A DNA stretch of 6,391 nt from an uncultured Planctomycetota bacterium (GTDB lineage: Bacteria; Planctomycetota; SZUA-567; JAFGNG01): NCBI GenBank assembly GCA_947311175.1, contig CAMZKK010000165.1:1-6391 (forward strand), given 5' to 3'. Positions 6,296 through 6,391 of this stretch are shown here, piece by piece; within the stretch, counting starts at the first letter, position 1, and every line of letters begins with the position of its first letter. Both the position numbers and the translations under genes were made by a program. The notes under the pieces were generated by a model that worked only from the letters and a program-made list of their open reading frames with translations, had not been told where the DNA came from and ran no database searches.

Positions 6296-6391
6296 GAGCC
6301 TGTCCGAAAAAAACATATTTTCCCAAAATGGTGAAAAATGGTCTGAAAAATTTTGGGTAAATGGATAAGGGGTTTACTTGTTTCTGTTTTG
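6296..6391 (+). mobile_element. Possible insertion-sequence end (GAGCCTGTCCG) with noncoding flank, cut by the window edge
   Basis: GAGCCTGTCCGAAAAAA begins at 6296. From memory it resembles terminal inverted repeats of IS5-type elements, which often start GAGCCTG and continue into CGAAA. No transposase reading frame is visible in the remaining 96 bases, and the other terminal repeat is not in the window. Inside this stretch CCCAAAAT (6322-6329) pairs with ATTTTGGG (6350-6357), and AAAATGGT occurs twice ten bases apart (6325-6332, 6335-6342). Whether this is an intact element, a remnant or chance cannot be decided here. Confidence 0.3.

Overview
The window is AT-rich and comes from a Gram-negative-type bacterium. 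It carries a KDO-phosphate phosphatase gene (kdsC) directly followed by a very large LptC/LptA (OstA)-like periplasmic protein gene, so the organism should make a KDO-containing lipopolysaccharide and move it across the periplasm. The style of the Der GTPase and the oversized OstA-like protein suggest the Planctomycetota/Verrucomicrobiota/Lentisphaerota (PVC) side of the tree. That placement is inference from general resemblance, not from a search.

Layout. From position 2982 down to 1 on the minus strand there is one uninterrupted reading frame of 994 codons that runs off the left edge. It has no ATG at its 5' end: a TTG immediately after an in-frame stop opens a clean signal peptide. I checked every codon of this frame, and it contains no stop. 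Upstream of it, 12 bases away and on the same strand, is kdsC (2995-3510, or from an alternative TTG at 3540). The two form an operon equivalent to the kdsC-lptC-lptA order of enterobacteria, but here the LptC-like part and many LptA-like units are in one polypeptide. A TTGACA-type promoter with a palindrome in its -10 region drives this operon leftward from about 3582-3555.

Divergent to it, on the plus strand, is a ten-helix membrane transporter of the auxin efflux carrier (AEC) family (3689-4693). After a 150-base AT-rich gap comes the ribosome-assembly GTPase gene der/engA (GTG start at 4844, stop at 6178), complete with two G domains and a C-terminal KH-like domain.

The last 213 bases contain no gene that I can see but are rich in structure. 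There is a perfect 14-bp hairpin across the der stop codon, and a 29-base repeat that is also found, inverted and with one mismatch, just before the der ribosome binding site. These are followed by a GC-rich 8-bp hairpin and a GAGCCTGTCCG motif that resembles an insertion-sequence end. No tRNA, rRNA or CRISPR array is visible. The genes are mostly ordinary housekeeping and envelope functions. The points most worth a second look are the fused giant LptC/LptA-like protein and the inverted repeats that bracket der.
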